Below the pieces are notes generated by a model. The model saw nothing but the letters and a program-made list of their open reading frames with translations. It did no database searches and was not told where the DNA came from. A DNA stretch of 64,000 nt from Cordilura impudica (Eukaryota > Arthropoda > Insecta > Diptera > Scathophagidae), in assembly GCA_963682025.1 (NCBI GenBank), contig OY821520.1, positions 179,866,626 through 179,930,625 of the forward strand, in the 5' to 3' direction. Position 1 is the first letter of the stretch. Each line of letters begins with the position of its first letter. This document shows positions 20,346-33,251 of the stretch, one piece after another. The position numbers and the translations under genes are program-made.

Positions 20346-21218
20346 TAAATTTTTACTAAACTTATGTTAATAGTTAAGTCCTATTATATTCTTACATTTT
20401 AAGTTTACTATATAAAAATAATCATATTGGCAACTCTGAGAGAATAAACAAGCAAAATATCAAAGCTCCGTAAAAGTAAATAAAAAACAAATAAGAAAAT
20501 TATAGTCGGTTTCGACCGACTATACCATACCCTATACCATGGGTTTAGAGACCCTATCTCTTAGGTCCAAATAATTGGATATAGAAAATAAGCATAAACC
20601 AAATTTGAGTGGCTTTTTTTTATTAATTTTTTTGCTTTCGGTTATGAAAAAGTTCATATCGAAGCTATATCTATATGGGAACTAAGTCGAAAAATAGACC
20701 GATCCCGACCATATTTGGTAAAGTCTCTTATATTTTACAAAAACACATACATACCAAATTTGAAAAGAATCTGTGCAATATTTTTGTTTTTTGATAGTTT
20801 GATGGCAAACCAATTTATGAAACACAAACTGTTAAGTATTTAGGACTAACTTTGCAAAGTAATCTCGCTTGGGACTCCCATATATGTGAAATCAAAAGGA
20901 AAATTTCTCCAGCCATTGGAATATTGTATAAAATGAAGTACAAACTTAATGAAAAGACAAAGCTGCTTTTATACCAAGCTCTAATACAAAGCCATTTGAA
21001 TTATATGGCGATAGTATATGGATATAAAAATACTACTGTTTTAAAAACACTACAATGTATGCAAAAAAAGGCTTTAAAAATAGTATATAATTTACCTGTA
21101 ACCTACTCAACAGTATCCCTTTACAGGGATGTTTGCAATCCATGGTTTATACGAATATTAACTGTTATTGTATGTATTTAAATCGATACAAAATATTGGT
21201 TATCATACCATCAACTTT

Positions 21219-21705
21219 GTTCGGAATTGAGCTAAGAGTTAAAATTACGGATATGACTTTTGTACATGAAGAGGAGGAAATAATTGAGAAACTAAAAAAG
21301 CAGAACCCAAGCATCTCTAATGCAGAACTCAAAATAATAGAAAAATATCAAATCAAAAGAAATAATAAAACAATATATAATGTAAAAATGGCAGTTGATA
21401 ACGAAACATATACGAAAATGATAGAAGCAAGGAAAGTAAATATAGGATGGGAAAGATGTAGAGTATACGATGGAACAGATGTAACGCAGTGCCTTAAATG
21501 TAGAGGCTATAACCATATCGCAAAAGAATGCAAAAATCAGGAAATGTGCTTGAGATGTCATGGACAACATAAAACAAAAGAATGCAAAAATACGGAGCAG
21601 ATAATGAAATGTATAAATTGCATGAAAATGAACAATAAACTAAATATGGATTTAGATGAAAACCATTTTACAAACAGTAGAGAATGCCCCGTTTATCAGA
21701 ATTAA
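21219..21705 (+). pseudogene. LINE B ORF1 C-terminal part (Gag-like nucleic-acid binding)
   Basis: Open to the stop at 21703-21705 but lacking its N-terminus. It contains three cysteine knuckles: CLKCRGYNHIAKEC, CLRCHGQHKTKEC and CINC...HFTNSREC. Such ORF1 proteins coat LINE RNA. The upstream ATG at 21133 belongs to LINE A, not to this protein. Confidence 0.8.
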
Positions 21706-21746
21706 TTGAATTTAAAAATGAGAAAAATTGGCTTATCAGTTTAACA

Positions 21747-24524
21747 ATCAAAGAATATACGTGCTCTATACACAAATGTACAAGGATTGGTAAATAATTA
21801 TAATCAAGTGGAAGTCATTGCATCGAATGAAAACCCGGACTTATTTATACTTTCGGAGACCCACATTACAAAAGACATAGAAGAAAATGAAATTATATTA
21901 CAAGGATATGATCATATTTTATCGTTTTCTACTTCTACAAGAACTGGTGGAGTCATTATTTATTTTAAAAAGATATGGAAACTAACTAAAATTATTGAAA
22001 AGATAGAAGGTGCTAAATACTGGATGTTAGTATGTAAAGCCACATGTGAAGACAATCAAATAATAATTGCTGCAATATACAGATCGCCTAGTTATGGAGA
22101 GTCGGAGTTTTGTAAAAGTTTTGAAGAAGTTTTAGATGAAATAAGTGATTATAACTGTGATATTTTAATAACAGGAGATTTTAATACTGATTGGTCTAAA
22201 AATTCGACACATAAAAATCAACTTGAATGTATACTAAATGATAATGGTCTTAGGCAATTAGTTAGTGAATATACTAGAATAGCAAAAAATTCTAGAACTT
22301 TGTTATAACAAATAATTGTAATATATCAGTAAACAACAGCAATACAAATAAAATAGCGGATCATGAAATGATAAATATTTTAATTAAAACTGAAAAAAAT
22401 AATTATACCAACATAGACAACCAAGAATTAGAAATTTTTAAGTACAACAAAGAGACATTTAATACAGAGTTAAGTAAAAATATGGGATACAATGAAAATG
22501 AAAACATTAATGAAAATGTAACTTTATTTGATAATTGCTTTAAAGAAACTATACAACAATTTACTAATAAGAGAATTATACGGGAAAAAAGCAATATAAA
22601 TCGGTGGTTTAATAGTGAATTACGTTTAATGAAAAAGGACAAAATAATTAAATACCAAACAGCAAAATTGAAAAATACAAATCAGGCATGGACCAATTAC
22701 AAAACAATAAGAAATTTATATAAAGTGAAAATCGAAAACGAAAAAAATAAATACATTAATAATAAAATTAACAATGCGGGTGATCAAAAACAAATGTGGA
22801 GAGAGATCAAAGATCTAGTAATTAAAAAAAACCATAATGTGATAAAAACTGTGATATTTAACCAAGTAGAATATAAGGATAATATAGAAATTGCTAGTCA
22901 ATTCAATAATTATTTTGTAGATAGTATTAAATTAATAAGAGATTCCATAGAATATGAGCAATATGAAAACCAAATAACTGTGATAAACCAACAATTCAAA
23001 TTCTGTGCAATAAACATTTTAGAACTTAAGAATATAATTATACATATGAAAAATAAAACTGACTGTGATAAAATATCTAATAAAATCATTCTTGATAACT
23101 GGAACGTAACAGGAGAATCAATATTAAAAATTATAAATAAATCGCTAGAGACAGGTGAATTCCCTGAAAATTGGAAAGTAACTATGATAACACCAATTGA
23201 AAAAGTGACAAAAACAAATAAATGCGAAGAATACCGGCCAATAAACACATTAAAAACCTGTGAAAAAATTTTGGAAAAAGTTGTCAAAGAACAATTAGAA
23301 AAATATATTGAAGAAAACTCTATATTGTCAAAGTACCAATCAGGATTCCGTAAAAAATACTCATGTGAAACGACTGTAAATTATGTAATAAGTAAATGGA
23401 AAAATATAGAAAAAACAAAAAAAGTGATGGCAATTTTTTTAGATTTTAAACGAGCCTTTGAAACAATCGACAGGCAAATTATAGTGAAAAAACTCTATAT
23501 GTATGGAATACAAGGTACGGAATTAAATTGGTTCGAGTCGTATTTGAAAAATAGGAAGCAAATAACTAAAGTTAATAATGTTTTGTCAATTGAAATTGAA
23601 AATGATTTCGGTGTACCACAAGGCTCAATTTTGGGAGCTCTCTTATTTATTATATATATTAATGATATGCCAAAGGTATTAGATAGAAGTGAAATGGTCC
23701 TATACGCAGATGATACATTAATATACACGGAATTAGATGATGATGAAAGTTGCAGAGCAAATATGTACCATGACATCAATAAAATTAATACCTGGTTAAA
23801 AATGAATAAACTAAAACTAAACGAAAATAAAACAAAAATAATTGAAATAAATATGAACACTGAAGCAATATTTAAAATTAACGATAAAATAATAGAAAAG
23901 GTTGAACACATAAAATATCTCGGATTTATAATAGATAAAGACTTAAAATTTAAAGAACACATAGACTATACTTGTAAAAAAATCGGGAAAAAAATCGGAT
24001 TTTTTAAAAGAATACGAAATAAAATATCAAAAACAACTGCAATAAATATTTATAATACAATAATTAAACCACATTTTGAATACGGATCGACAATAATATA
24101 TACTTGCTGTAATGATAGTCAGGTAGAAAGAATGCAAAAACTACAAAACAAAGCAATGAGGGTTATACTAAAATGCAATCGATATAAACACATCAACGAA
24201 ATGCTTAGAGAACTAAAATGGTTAAATATAAATCAAAGACTGAAATTCAACACTTTAATTTTTATTAAAAAAATGAAACAAGGTGATGCCCCAGAATACC
24301 TATGCGATCAAATTAAATATGTTGGAGAAGTACAACCGTATGCACTAAGAAATACTGAAGATTTTCGAATCCAAAGGGTCATGACAACACATATGCAAAG
24401 ATCCCTTTTTTATAAAGGCTTCAAACTATTCAATGATTTACCAAACAATATGAAACTTGAAAGAAATTACAATGTATTTAGAAAAAAATGTACAAATGTA
24501 GTAAGATACAATTTATTTATATAG
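21747..24524 (+). pseudogene. LINE B ORF2: APE endonuclease and reverse transcriptase
   Basis: Endonuclease part 21747-22305: YTNVQGL, the catalytic-type SETH, IYRSPSYG and GDFNTDW motifs, then a frameshift near 22305 and ADHEM (usual SDH) at the start of the second frame. RT part 22368-24524 (718 codons, no stop): FLDFKRAF (D359 of this frame), GVPQGS (415-420), LYADD (446-449), then a C-terminal thumb and the ELKWLNINQRL segment. A full ORF2 would be about 900 codons; one frameshift separates the two domains. The in-frame TAA just before QSKN at 21742 leaves the start unresolved. Confidence 0.85.
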
Positions 24525-25654
24525 AACTTATAACTAATGTAATATGAATTTATGTAATGTTTTTGAATATTTAAAGTATTTTTAATACTAATAAATAAAA
24601 TAAAAAAAAAAAAAAAAATCAATCAACTTTTAACACAAGAAATCAACAAAATCTGAGAACAGCAAGCTGCAGACTCGAAACAACTAAGCAACGTATTGAA
24701 TATATGGGTGGTTATGAGTATAATAAAATACCAATGAGTCTAAGAACAACGAATAGAATTTTACTTTTTCAAACAAATCTTAGAAAATACTTATTTGAAA
24801 ACATAGAAACGCTTCTTTTGTAAGTTAAAGTTATTTTATTTTTTTTGTATTGATTATGTGCACATAATAATATGAATTATAAATTGTACATTTGACTATA
24901 TTGCCAACTTGTCTCAATAATGCCTTTCAGGGGCTACGACCAACTTAATTTTGAAATATATTGTACTTGAAATATAAATAAATTATAAAAAAAGTGAAGA
25001 TCGCGAAGCAGCTTTATATGGGGCCTATGACTAAGAATTGTCCTATAGGTTTGAGTTTTGGACTACTGATAAATGGATGTAATTACATACACAAACCCAA
25101 TTTGAACGATATCTATATGATAATTAGGCTATTATGGCAATTTAAGTCGATCTCATAGAGGTCATTAGTATGGGGAATAGTTCTGAATATGAACCAATTT
25201 TCACCAATTGCAATAGGGTTCACCCTATGGCAGGTAGAAGCTCATATCCTAAATTTCATCAAAATATATTCATATTTGCGACCTGTAGTTTGATTACAAG
25301 GTTTACATGGACACACAGACAGACGGACGGACATCGCTAAATCGACTCATAAAGTGATTCTGAGTCGATCAGAGAGTGATTCTGATTCATTGTACCCTGA
25401 CCACACACTGGTATAGGGTATAAAAATAATATGACAATGTGAAATGAAATAAAAAGAACGGTCGAAGATACAAATGTGAAAACAAAAATGTCATACGCGA
25501 AAACATTGTCAAATAACATAGTGATGCCGGATGTTTCAAAATATTTCCCCTTATAAAATTAATTGGATCCACTTTTTTGTTTAATTCCGATTTTGTTTTT
25601 TCTGCACTTGATATTTTTATTAGTAGAGACCGGCAAACACAAACTATAATAAAA

Positions 25655-26531
25655 ATAATTTCAATAATGAACTAAGTGCAATACTACAATGTAATGAAAT
25701 AAATGGTGAATGGTTATGTCTACAATTTTGATACCTGTTTAGAAAATATAGTAAAAAATTAAGAATTAAAAGGAAAATAAATGAAAACAACAATAACAAA
25801 TGGTTTAATAACGAACTCAGAATAATGAAAAGAGAGAAAGTTCTTAAATACCAAAAGGCAATTATTGAAAACACCACTGCTGCATGGAATAGTTATAAAT
25901 TAATAAGAAATACATATAAAATTAAGATTGAAAACGAAAAAAATAATTATATAAATAATAAAATAACCAATACACATAAGCAGAAAGAAATGTGGGGCAA
26001 AATACTAGAACTAGTACTATGAAAACCCAGAAATGTAATATAAACTGCGATATTTCAGCAAATAGAGTATAACGACAATTTTGAAATATCCGAAAATTTT
26101 AATAATTATTTTGTAAATAGTATTAAGGGAGTGTGAAAATGTGCAATATAACAATAATATATCTGTGATAGACTCAAAATTAAAATTTCGTGTAATATCT
26201 TTACAAGAACTAAAAATTATATGTAAAAATATGAAAAACAAACCAGACTACAATAAAATTTTAAATAAAATAATCTTTGATAATAGGCAATATTATGCTC
26301 AATATTATAAATAAGTTGCTTAGAAATGGAGTTTTCCCTAACAACTGGAAGGAATCGGTGATTGCACCCATAGAAAAAGTAAAAAATACTATCAAATGTG
26401 AGGAATACCGACCAATTAACACTGTCAAAGTATCAATCTGGTTTTATAAAGAGATATTCATGTGAAATAGCGGTCAACTATGTCATTATTAGAAGGAAAT
26501 ACGAAATGAGGAATAATAAAGTATTGGATAT
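25655..26531 (+). pseudogene. LINE C, ORF2 first part, split by the BEL element
   Basis: Diverged homologue of LINE B: WFNNELRIMKREKVLKYQKA..IENTTAAWNSYKLIRNTY, then SVIAPIEKV and CEEYRPINT, with several frameshifts and stops. The frame reaches NKVLDI at 26531 and resumes with AIFLDFKRAFE at 43578, so RT motif A was cut by the BEL insertion. Confidence 0.8.
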
Positions 26532-26939
26532 TGTTTAAAACTACGTGAACTTATGTAAAAGAAACACGTCTTTTAATTTAGAGTAGTTGTAAAATACTGA
26601 TTCTTTATTTTTAAAATTATTCTAAAGTACTACATACATAAATCTTATAACTATTCTAGAACTAATTTCTTATCTTCTTGTGCGACCTTCTCAGTGTGTG
26701 GGAAGTTCGTATCTTCTTGTGAAACTTCTTTAATGTGTGGGAAATTCGCATTTTCTGCCCATTGTCCATTTATGACGCTGTTTTAATGAGTGTCTACCTA
26801 AACCATACAACCTAAGTACACACAGAAGATAAGTGTTTTTCCATATGTCAATTTATTACATTGCAATGAATACACCAAGCTGTTATTTTCATAATAATTT
26901 TTTAAACCTTATACTAAAAATCATGTTCATATTTGAACA
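26532..26939 (-). repeat. 3' LTR of the BEL element
   Basis: Starts tgtttaaaactacgtg and ends catatttgaaca. The internal sequence next to it reads, on the minus strand, gctccccggcagaa before the LTR, a tail often seen in insect BEL elements in place of a pure purine tract. Confidence 0.88.
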
Positions 26940-26984
26940 TTCTGCCGGGGAGCATTAAACCTAATATCTACAACTTTCTTTTTA

Positions 26985-27730
26985 TTATTGCTCCGATCTG
27001 ACATCTTGTGGTGATGATAACGTGGTACGTCCAATACGAGCTGTATAATCTGCGGGTAACGTTAAATTTTCTTGGGGAGGCAATTTAACTATATTTTGCG
27101 TTTTTTTACATAGAATGTGAGGTGTTGCTGGTGAGAATATTATAAAAAGCCAACTGCTTCTTTGGTATAACTCTAGCCAAATATTTTTTGTTTTAATCTG
27201 AATAAACAAACAATTGTATAAGTTGCTAGGTTTTAGTGTTGCTAGCTCACAAGAGTTGTCATTGGCATCTTCCCATGCCCAGTTTCCTTCGCACAAATAC
27301 TCATTTGCCGCAGCTCGTTGGCTCTGGTTTAGTATAGGCTGGGTTATTAGATGGTATGAATCCAATTCATAATTATAAACCATCAGTTGCTGCTTCAATA
27401 CTGCCACCATAGTTAGTCCATCTTTCAAGATAGGTAGTGGTATGATGTTAAACATATCAGACGAAATTCGTTCCAACAGTGGAATCAATAACTAACGTTC
27501 CATCTCAGAAAACCCCTCTTGCAGTCATTAGGCGGTATATAGCCTGAAGTACAACATCCTTTGATTTTCCTGGCAATCTTAATTCTGTCTGAGAGGTGTT
27601 CTTTTTTCTTTAAAATTTCCTCCTGCAGCTTACTTGGACGAATTAAATTAGAAATAATTTTTCCATAATTAATATCAATAAGCAACCCAATTATCTGCAT
27701 TTGAATTTTTTCAGCTTCGTCTACTAGAAC
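26985..27730 (-). pseudogene. env: Env-like remnant of the BEL element
   Basis: Two overlapping minus-strand frames (27485-27700 and 26985-27488) downstream of integrase encode a protein with cysteines, an IIPLPI stretch, NYELDSYHLI, and a region ending near the 3' LTR. Placement after pol and the mixed hydrophobic/cysteine pattern fit the env-like third ORF of roo-type BEL elements. A frame break at about 27485 and loss of the N-terminus to a LINE insertion make it non-functional. No fusion peptide or furin-like site is claimed. Confidence 0.5.
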
Positions 27731-27734
27731 TTCA

Positions 27735-30690
27735 TTTTTTTATTTTTATTTATTAACTAACACTCAGGGGATGCCCCCTACAGATGCACTGCATTGTGTT
27801 GATATCAGGAAAATAGGTTATGGGAAGGAGGAAAGACGGAGTAGTGTTTGTGGATATTTGACTTAAATTTTATTAGATTATAACTGTCAGGAAATACCTT
27901 TGCGGGGAGTTTATTCCACATACGACTAGTTCGACTGATAAACGAATTCTCTCTGTAATGCGTTGTGCGGTCAACTGGACAATAAACTACAAACGGATGT
28001 GATCTACTAGAGAAGCGGGTAGAGTAACCGAAACTCGGGCACTTGGAATAAGTTCGCTAATCTCAGAAGAACATTTCCCACGGTAGTATCTATAGAACAG
28101 TGATACACAACCCACATTCCGACGATGTTCCAATGAGTCAATAGAATTGGATACCCTACTGTCATTGATGAGCATCAACGCCCTCCTTTGCACAGGGTCC
28201 AGTAGCTCCAAAATAGACTTCGAAGCTCCTGCCCAAATATGGGTGTTGTATTCCATTTTCGGTCGGATGTAAGTGGTAAAGATTTTAAGGAGATCAGAAG
28301 AAGTGAAGTAATTTTTGCACCGTTTTAGAAAACCAAGACACTTGAATGCTTCTTTCGACACTTGAAAAACATGCTCGTTCCAACGAACATCACATTGAAT
28401 TCTCATGCCTAGAACATCAAGAGTATCCGACTCCTCAATACCTATACCACCCTTATATACAGATGACATTGTTGAATCCATGGCCCTATGGGTCAACATA
28501 CAACATTGAGTCTTCAGCGCATTAAAATCAACCCTATTCGCTTTACCCCACTCGGAGATTGTTTTCAGGTCTTGATTGAGTGTGTCATTCATTGTCCGCC
28601 TTTTGCCCGCAACCTCTAAGAGGCTTGGTCTACAATTAAAGGAAAATGAATGACAAATGCTGCTGTCATCTGCGAAAGAGTATATAGAGGTAAAAGTTTG
28701 ACCAAAAAGGTCGTTCAGAAAGATAAGGAAAAGAGAAGGAGAAAGAATGGAACCTTGGGGTATCCCTGAATTAAGCTGAAACTCATTGGATGAGACCCCA
28801 TCAATAACAACACGTATTGTTCGATCTCTGAGAAAACTCGATATAAATCGAGAGAAGTCATTACCGACCCCAAATGCAATAAACATAGATATCAGTGCAC
28901 CGTGCCACACACGATCGAATGCCTTGGAAATATCTAGAGCAACCTCTTTACTTTCGCCAAAATTGCGAATGGATCGACTCCAGCGCTCAGAAAGTAGAGC
29001 TAACAGGTCTCCCGTGGAACGATTTCTACGGAAGCCATACTGACGATCATTAATAAGTGAGTTGGCCTCTAGGTAGTTCACAAGATGGAAATTGATCATG
29101 CTCTCCATCACCTTTGAGAGTGCAGAGCAGATTGGAATTGGACGGTAATATTCAAGGTTATTAGCCGCATCCTTTTTAGGGATTGGTTGGACATTAGCAA
29201 CCTTCCAGCTAGAGGGAAAGACTCCCGCACGGTACGAAAGGCTGAAAAGGTTGGCCAATGGACTGGCTAGCGTCGAAGAGCACTGTTTCAGCACCAGTGC
29301 TGGTATACCATCCGATCCCGGAGACTTATTAATCCGAAAGAACCGTGTTCGGAAGAATATTTTAGGCATAGTACAAGATACTCTTTCGAGTTCGGGCAGT
29401 GGTTGATCGCTATCGGGCAAAAATTAATTTTTTGCAAAAAGTTCAGCTAAAAGGTTAGCCTTTTCAACCGGGTCAGTGAATATTTGGTCATTCATTTTAA
29501 GAGTTGGGATTGCAGAACTAGCATTATTCTTTACTCTTTTAACAAATGACCAAAAGCTCTTGCTGCCCCGACGAGCAGAAAGAACTTTAGCACGAAGACG
29601 CTGATCGTGAAGAAACTTTTCACGCCTCAGTACTTTAGCACATTCGTTTCTCGCCTGTTCAGTGACGGAATTTTTATTTTCACGCCAAAGTCTGAATGCT
29701 TCCTCTCTGGATCTGACTGCATCTCTGCAAGTCTGGTTAAACCAAGATTTTTGATTAGGTTTAGCCGAAATGTACTTTGATGGAATGAATAATTTCATAC
29801 CAAGCACAATTATTTTCTCCACCATTATGGCTGCAGCGTCAATATTATTGTCCAGGAAAAAAATTTTCCAGTTGAAATGCTTGAAGAAATCGTTGAACTC
29901 GGCCCAACGAGCCTTTTCGTAAATAAAAACTGAGCGTTTCGTAGCTGGTGTTGAAACACTATGAAGTACAGAGTACGAAAAAGATGCGGAAATGGTGCAG
30001 TGATCCGAATTACCGAGAGGTGCAAGAATTTTCACTTCATACTTGTCAGGGTGTGAAGTTAGAAAAAGGTCGAGAATATTTTGGCTTTGCCCTTCAATGC
30101 ATGGAATGTGCGTTGGTTCATTCACTGGTTGCGCTAAGTGGTTATGCGCGGCGAAAAGCTCAACGTAACGGCCTTCGGGAGTTGTTTGACTCGAATGGTG
30201 AAGCCAAGAAGAGTTATGAATATTGAAATCGCCGGCAACTACGATTTCTCTATTCGGGCAACTTTCTAATATTTTAGTTATAGATTCAGAAAGGGCATCG
30301 AAGCCATTATAGGTATGCTCCCTTTCTATGTTTGGGCTTCTGAATAGAAACCCGAAATGCAAAATCTGTGACCTGATTTTGAACTTCTGCATCATTACAG
30401 TTCAGATGTTGCTGAAACTGGTACACAACATTGTCGCGAATGTACATTGCAAGGCCCCTATGAAAAGTAAAAAAGGGATAGAAGGTGATAACCAGGTATG
30501 TGAAAATCCTGTGGATCAGCATCCTCACTCACCTGGGTCTCACATAAGGCGAAAATATCCGGCCGATGGAAGCGAGTGTGGGCATATACAGAGAAAAAAT
30601 TTGTCCGCAGTCCACGTATGTTACAGAAGTCTATTCTGAATTTGCCTGACATTACAAAATTAATAAAAGTCAATATTCCAAAACAAAAAC
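27735..30690 (-). mobile_element. LINE F copy 1 (Jockey/CR1-like) inserted in BEL
   Basis: Minus-strand non-LTR retrotransposon with an endonuclease-RT ORF2 and a 3' tail of taaataaaaataaaaaaa abutting BEL env-like sequence at 27735. The 5' boundary lies near 30690, in front of a hairpin. ORF1 is absent. A second, shorter copy lies at 48050-49939. Confidence 0.8.
27805..30650 (-). pseudogene. LINE F ORF2: endonuclease and reverse transcriptase
   Basis: Endonuclease: FCNIRGLRTNFFSVYAHTRF and ALCETQVSE (30650-30480), frameshift near 30465, HRGLAMYIRDNV, frameshift near 30390, then RSPN, VAGDFNIHN and LGNSDH (30395-29424). RT (29420-27987): ALDISKAFD at 161-169, GIPQGS at 219-224, FADD at 249-252. 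A frameshift near 28010 leads into the C-terminus with RTSRMWNKLPAKVFP and a stop near 27805. At least four lesions, otherwise colinear. Confidence 0.82.
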
Positions 30691-30692
30691 AA

Positions 30693-30806
30693 TAGTACAA
30701 GTGACAAGTACTCGTTTTGCTGTTATTCGGATAATAAGTAACCAGTGTTATACCTTTATTACTAACATAACCAACAGCAAAACGAATACATCACCACTTG
30801 TACGAT
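30693..30806. repeat. Inverted repeat at the LINE F 5' boundary
   Basis: agtacaagtgacaagtactc...gttttgctgtt on the left is mirrored by aacagcaaaacgaata...caccacttgtac on the right, about 35 bp arms around a 40-bp loop. It could be the 5' end of the LINE or an independent foldback. Confidence 0.55.
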
Positions 30807-31064
30807 GTTAAAAAAAAAATAAATTGTGGAAGAGGAAATCAAAAAAATACCAACAACAATGACACTTACAGAAGCATAAAAGCCCTTTGTGTGGTTGAAA
30901 AATATAACAACAAGGCTTGACTGCTGTAAATGAAGTTGTTGGTTGTGTTGTATGTTGTTTTGCTGTTATGAAGCAGAGAAAAAAAATATTTAAAAAAAAC
31001 TACATGTTGTTGTTTTCGATGTAATAAGTTATATCGTGTTTGTTCTTGTTGGTTGTTTTTTTTT
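30807..31064. other. AT/GTT-rich sequence between LINE F and integrase
   Basis: Rich in gttgtt and caacaa. It does not continue the BEL integrase, which stops being readable near 31065, so it is either LINE F 5' UTR or another insertion. Confidence 0.4.
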
Positions 31065-31507
31065 CAATTTCTGATGCTTGACAGATTTTACACCAGCCTC
31101 CCAAATTCCACCAAAGTGGGGGCTTGCTGCGGGATAAAATACCATTGCATCTTTTCTGATTCCAGCGCCTCACCAACTATGTGATTATTTTTTATAGCAC
31201 GTTTAAAATCTTCATCTAACTTGCGTGCCGTACCAACAAATTGTGTACTGTTATCGGAGTATAAGCATTTTGCCTCTTATTGCAAAGAATCTTCTCAATG
31301 CTGCTAGAAACGCCTCTGTTGTTAAATCACTCACTGCTTCCAGGTGAATTGCTTTTGTTGCCATACATACGAAAACTGCGATGTAACCCTTGTAAGATTT
31401 TTGTCCTCTACTTCGTGAAAACCTCATTTGTATTGGACCAGCATAATCAACACCTGAGTGCGTGAATGGATGATATACAACACGGCTAGGAGGAAGGTTT
31501 CCCATTA
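31065..31507 (-). pseudogene. pol: BEL integrase core
   Basis: The frame 31520-31251 starts at MGNLPPSRV and includes HSGVDYAGPI (first catalytic Asp), GYIAVFVCMATKAIHLE and LTTEAFLAALRRF. Downstream, after shifts, SDNSTQFVGTARKL (second catalytic Asp), then FIP and ASPHFGGIWEAGVKSVKH (near the catalytic Glu). These are the D,D,E blocks of BEL/Pao integrases. The N-terminal zinc-binding half lies at 35014-35210, separated by the TTA transposons. Confidence 0.85.
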
Positions 31508-32288
31508 CACTGTGGAACAAATTCAGGTTAGCAAAAGTTAGGTCGATTCTGAGAGTGAGGGGTGAAAATAGAGGCTAAATTAGAAGAGCCGTATCGCGGC
31601 GTTTGTTTATGTTAGTTCGAATTTTTTTTTTAATCGACCTTCGAACTTTGCAGTCAAATGCCGATTTTCAGCATATTGCTTATATTGTTTTTTGGCTATA
31701 ACTCGTCGACCAATTGATATTTTTTCAATCTGTAAAAGCTAAATTATTGCTAGAGACCTGTGCAACAATTAAAATTTAAAAAAAAAATTATTTAGAAAAT
31801 TTTTGTGGTGCTTATGAAGCAAAATGTTGGAAAAATTATTTTTTTTCATGCTATTTGAAAATATTTTCTACAAAACTAAGTCTTTTTGCTTTCTGTTTGA
31901 TCTATAATATGCTTCTCAGTTTCTTCAATAAATTTTATTTGAAAAGAAAATGGTCTTAGTCGATAATTTGCGTTAAAAATCCCAAAACCATTAAATAAAT
32001 AGCGATTTAGGTAGGAGTAATTAAAAAGGGAAGTTCCAAGAATTAGGAATTAGTAAAACAACTTTTTTGTTTTCAAGCACAGGTAGCGATTATTTTTATA
32101 TCGTACAAGCGAACTAATTTCAAAAATGAAGATTCAGGTAAGACTCGAAACAGCCGAAGCTGATGTCTTTTAATTTTCGCTCGGTCGTGATAAAATTCGC
32201 TATTAATTTTTTTGGAACTTATTTCATTTTGTGAGTGATTTAAGTTAAGTGCATCGGTATACATTGTATAATATATATTGTATTAAAA

Positions 32289-32990
32289 ATGTCGGAACCA
32301 AAATGTAAAATGGAGCATTTTTGTAATGTTTGTGGACGTTTCATAGCAAGCGATGAAAAATGTGGCAATGCGAGTGATTTTTTTTTTTTTGAAGCCTATA
32401 AACAATATTTCTCGGAAGAGTTTATCACTGACGTAAACTATGCCCCTAAAAAAGTTTGCTTTAATTGCTATTCAACTCTTATGCAATGGAAAAGAGAAAA
32501 GAAGAAGGCTATGCCTTTTGGTATACCAATGATGCGGTTAGACAACAGCCCGCATCAAGAAGAAAATTGCTATGGATGTATCAACTACCATAAAACTTTG
32601 AATAGAAGGAAAGCAAAGAATAAAACTTATGTAGCAGTGCCAAGTGTCCAATTACCATTACCGCACTCAGAATTCGTTCCAGTACCAACATACCGAAGTA
32701 TTGATCTTCAAACAGATATCAGTACTACAACCGCCGCTACTACATCCATGGATTTCTTCTCAGAATACGAACCTGGCGAAGGTACATCCTATGAAACATC
32801 AAAGGACCCAATCCTAGTCACACAAAACCAATTGGATGGAATTGTTGCAAATTTGTGTTTGACTCAGAAAAAACCAGAACTACTGGCTTCATTTTTGAAA
32901 GGAAATAATTTGCTGGCGAAAGGTACCAAAGGTACCAAAGGTGACCAAGATATTAGAGAGAGCAGTGATGTTGATCTACAGCCGCCTTAA
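32289..32990 (+). pseudogene. TTA-type transposase, N-terminal fragment
   Basis: 233 codons homologous to the N-terminal 200 residues of the 563-residue protein at 1406-3097: FCNVCGRF, VCFNCYSTLMQWK, GIPMMRLD and ENCYGC reproduce the three Cys pairs with the same order and spacing. The tail (KGTKGTKGDQDI) is a short in-frame repeat before a stop; the catalytic region is absent. Confidence 0.75.
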
Positions 32991-33000
32991 AACTTTTCAT

Positions 33001-33251
33001 AACTAACATTTCAAAAATATATTTTTTTCCATATTTTTATAATTTATTTTTCAATGTTTCTGTAGTGAAAATATCAAAAAGCTTATCGATGCTAAATAAC
33101 ATTGACATTAGATCTTTGATTTGTTGTACTTTTGAAGTGCACCTATGCAAATCATCAATAGCTGTAGTGAAAATATCAAAAAGCTTATCGATGCTAAATA
33201 AATCGTTGTTTGTTTTCAGCTGGTAAGCATATGTATGTAGCTTTGCTGTTA
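33001..33251. other. Spacer between TTA transposon copies, with a duplicated 39-bp unit
   Basis: tgtagtgaaaatatcaaaaagcttatcgatgctaaataa occurs near 33061 and again near 33163. A minus-strand frame crosses it (IDKLFDIFTT twice) but I recognise no family. Confidence 0.5.

Larger units (their letters stand above)
21219..24617 (+). mobile_element. LINE B, near-complete ORF2, with 9-bp target duplication
   Basis: A Jockey-type non-LTR retrotransposon. ATCAACTTT occurs at 21210-21218 and 24621-24629, and the 3' end is an A-rich tail (aataaataaaataaaa then poly-A to 24617). Removing the insert restores the LINE A frame. The element is truncated in ORF1 at its 5' end. Confidence 0.85.
20798..24988 (+). 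mobile_element. LINE A, 5'-truncated, split by LINE B
   Basis: Part 1 (20798-21218) encodes an RT C-terminal segment with VKYLGLTLQSNLAWDSHI and LYQALIQSHLNYMAIVYGYK; part 2 (24621-24988) continues in frame after removal of LINE B and ends at a TAA near 24822, followed by a 160-bp 3' region ending aaataaattataaaaaaa. A frameshift lies near 21135. Only the last 250 or so codons of ORF2 remain. It sits inside the dispersed repeat 20527-25421. Confidence 0.75.
20527..25421. repeat. Dispersed repeat with ATACCCTATACCA ends, copy 2, split by LINEs
   Basis: Inverted relative to 7039-7767: starts ataccctatacca at 20527 and ends ggtatagggtat at 25421. The repeat breaks at about 20797 and resumes at about 24989 with agtgaagatcgcgaagcagc, exactly adjacent in the other copy. 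The 4.2 kb between are two nested LINEs. Confidence 0.75.

Noticed and set aside
32073..32264. Minus-strand frame next to the TTA transposase fragment
   Set aside because: Antisense to the transposon leader, no motif.
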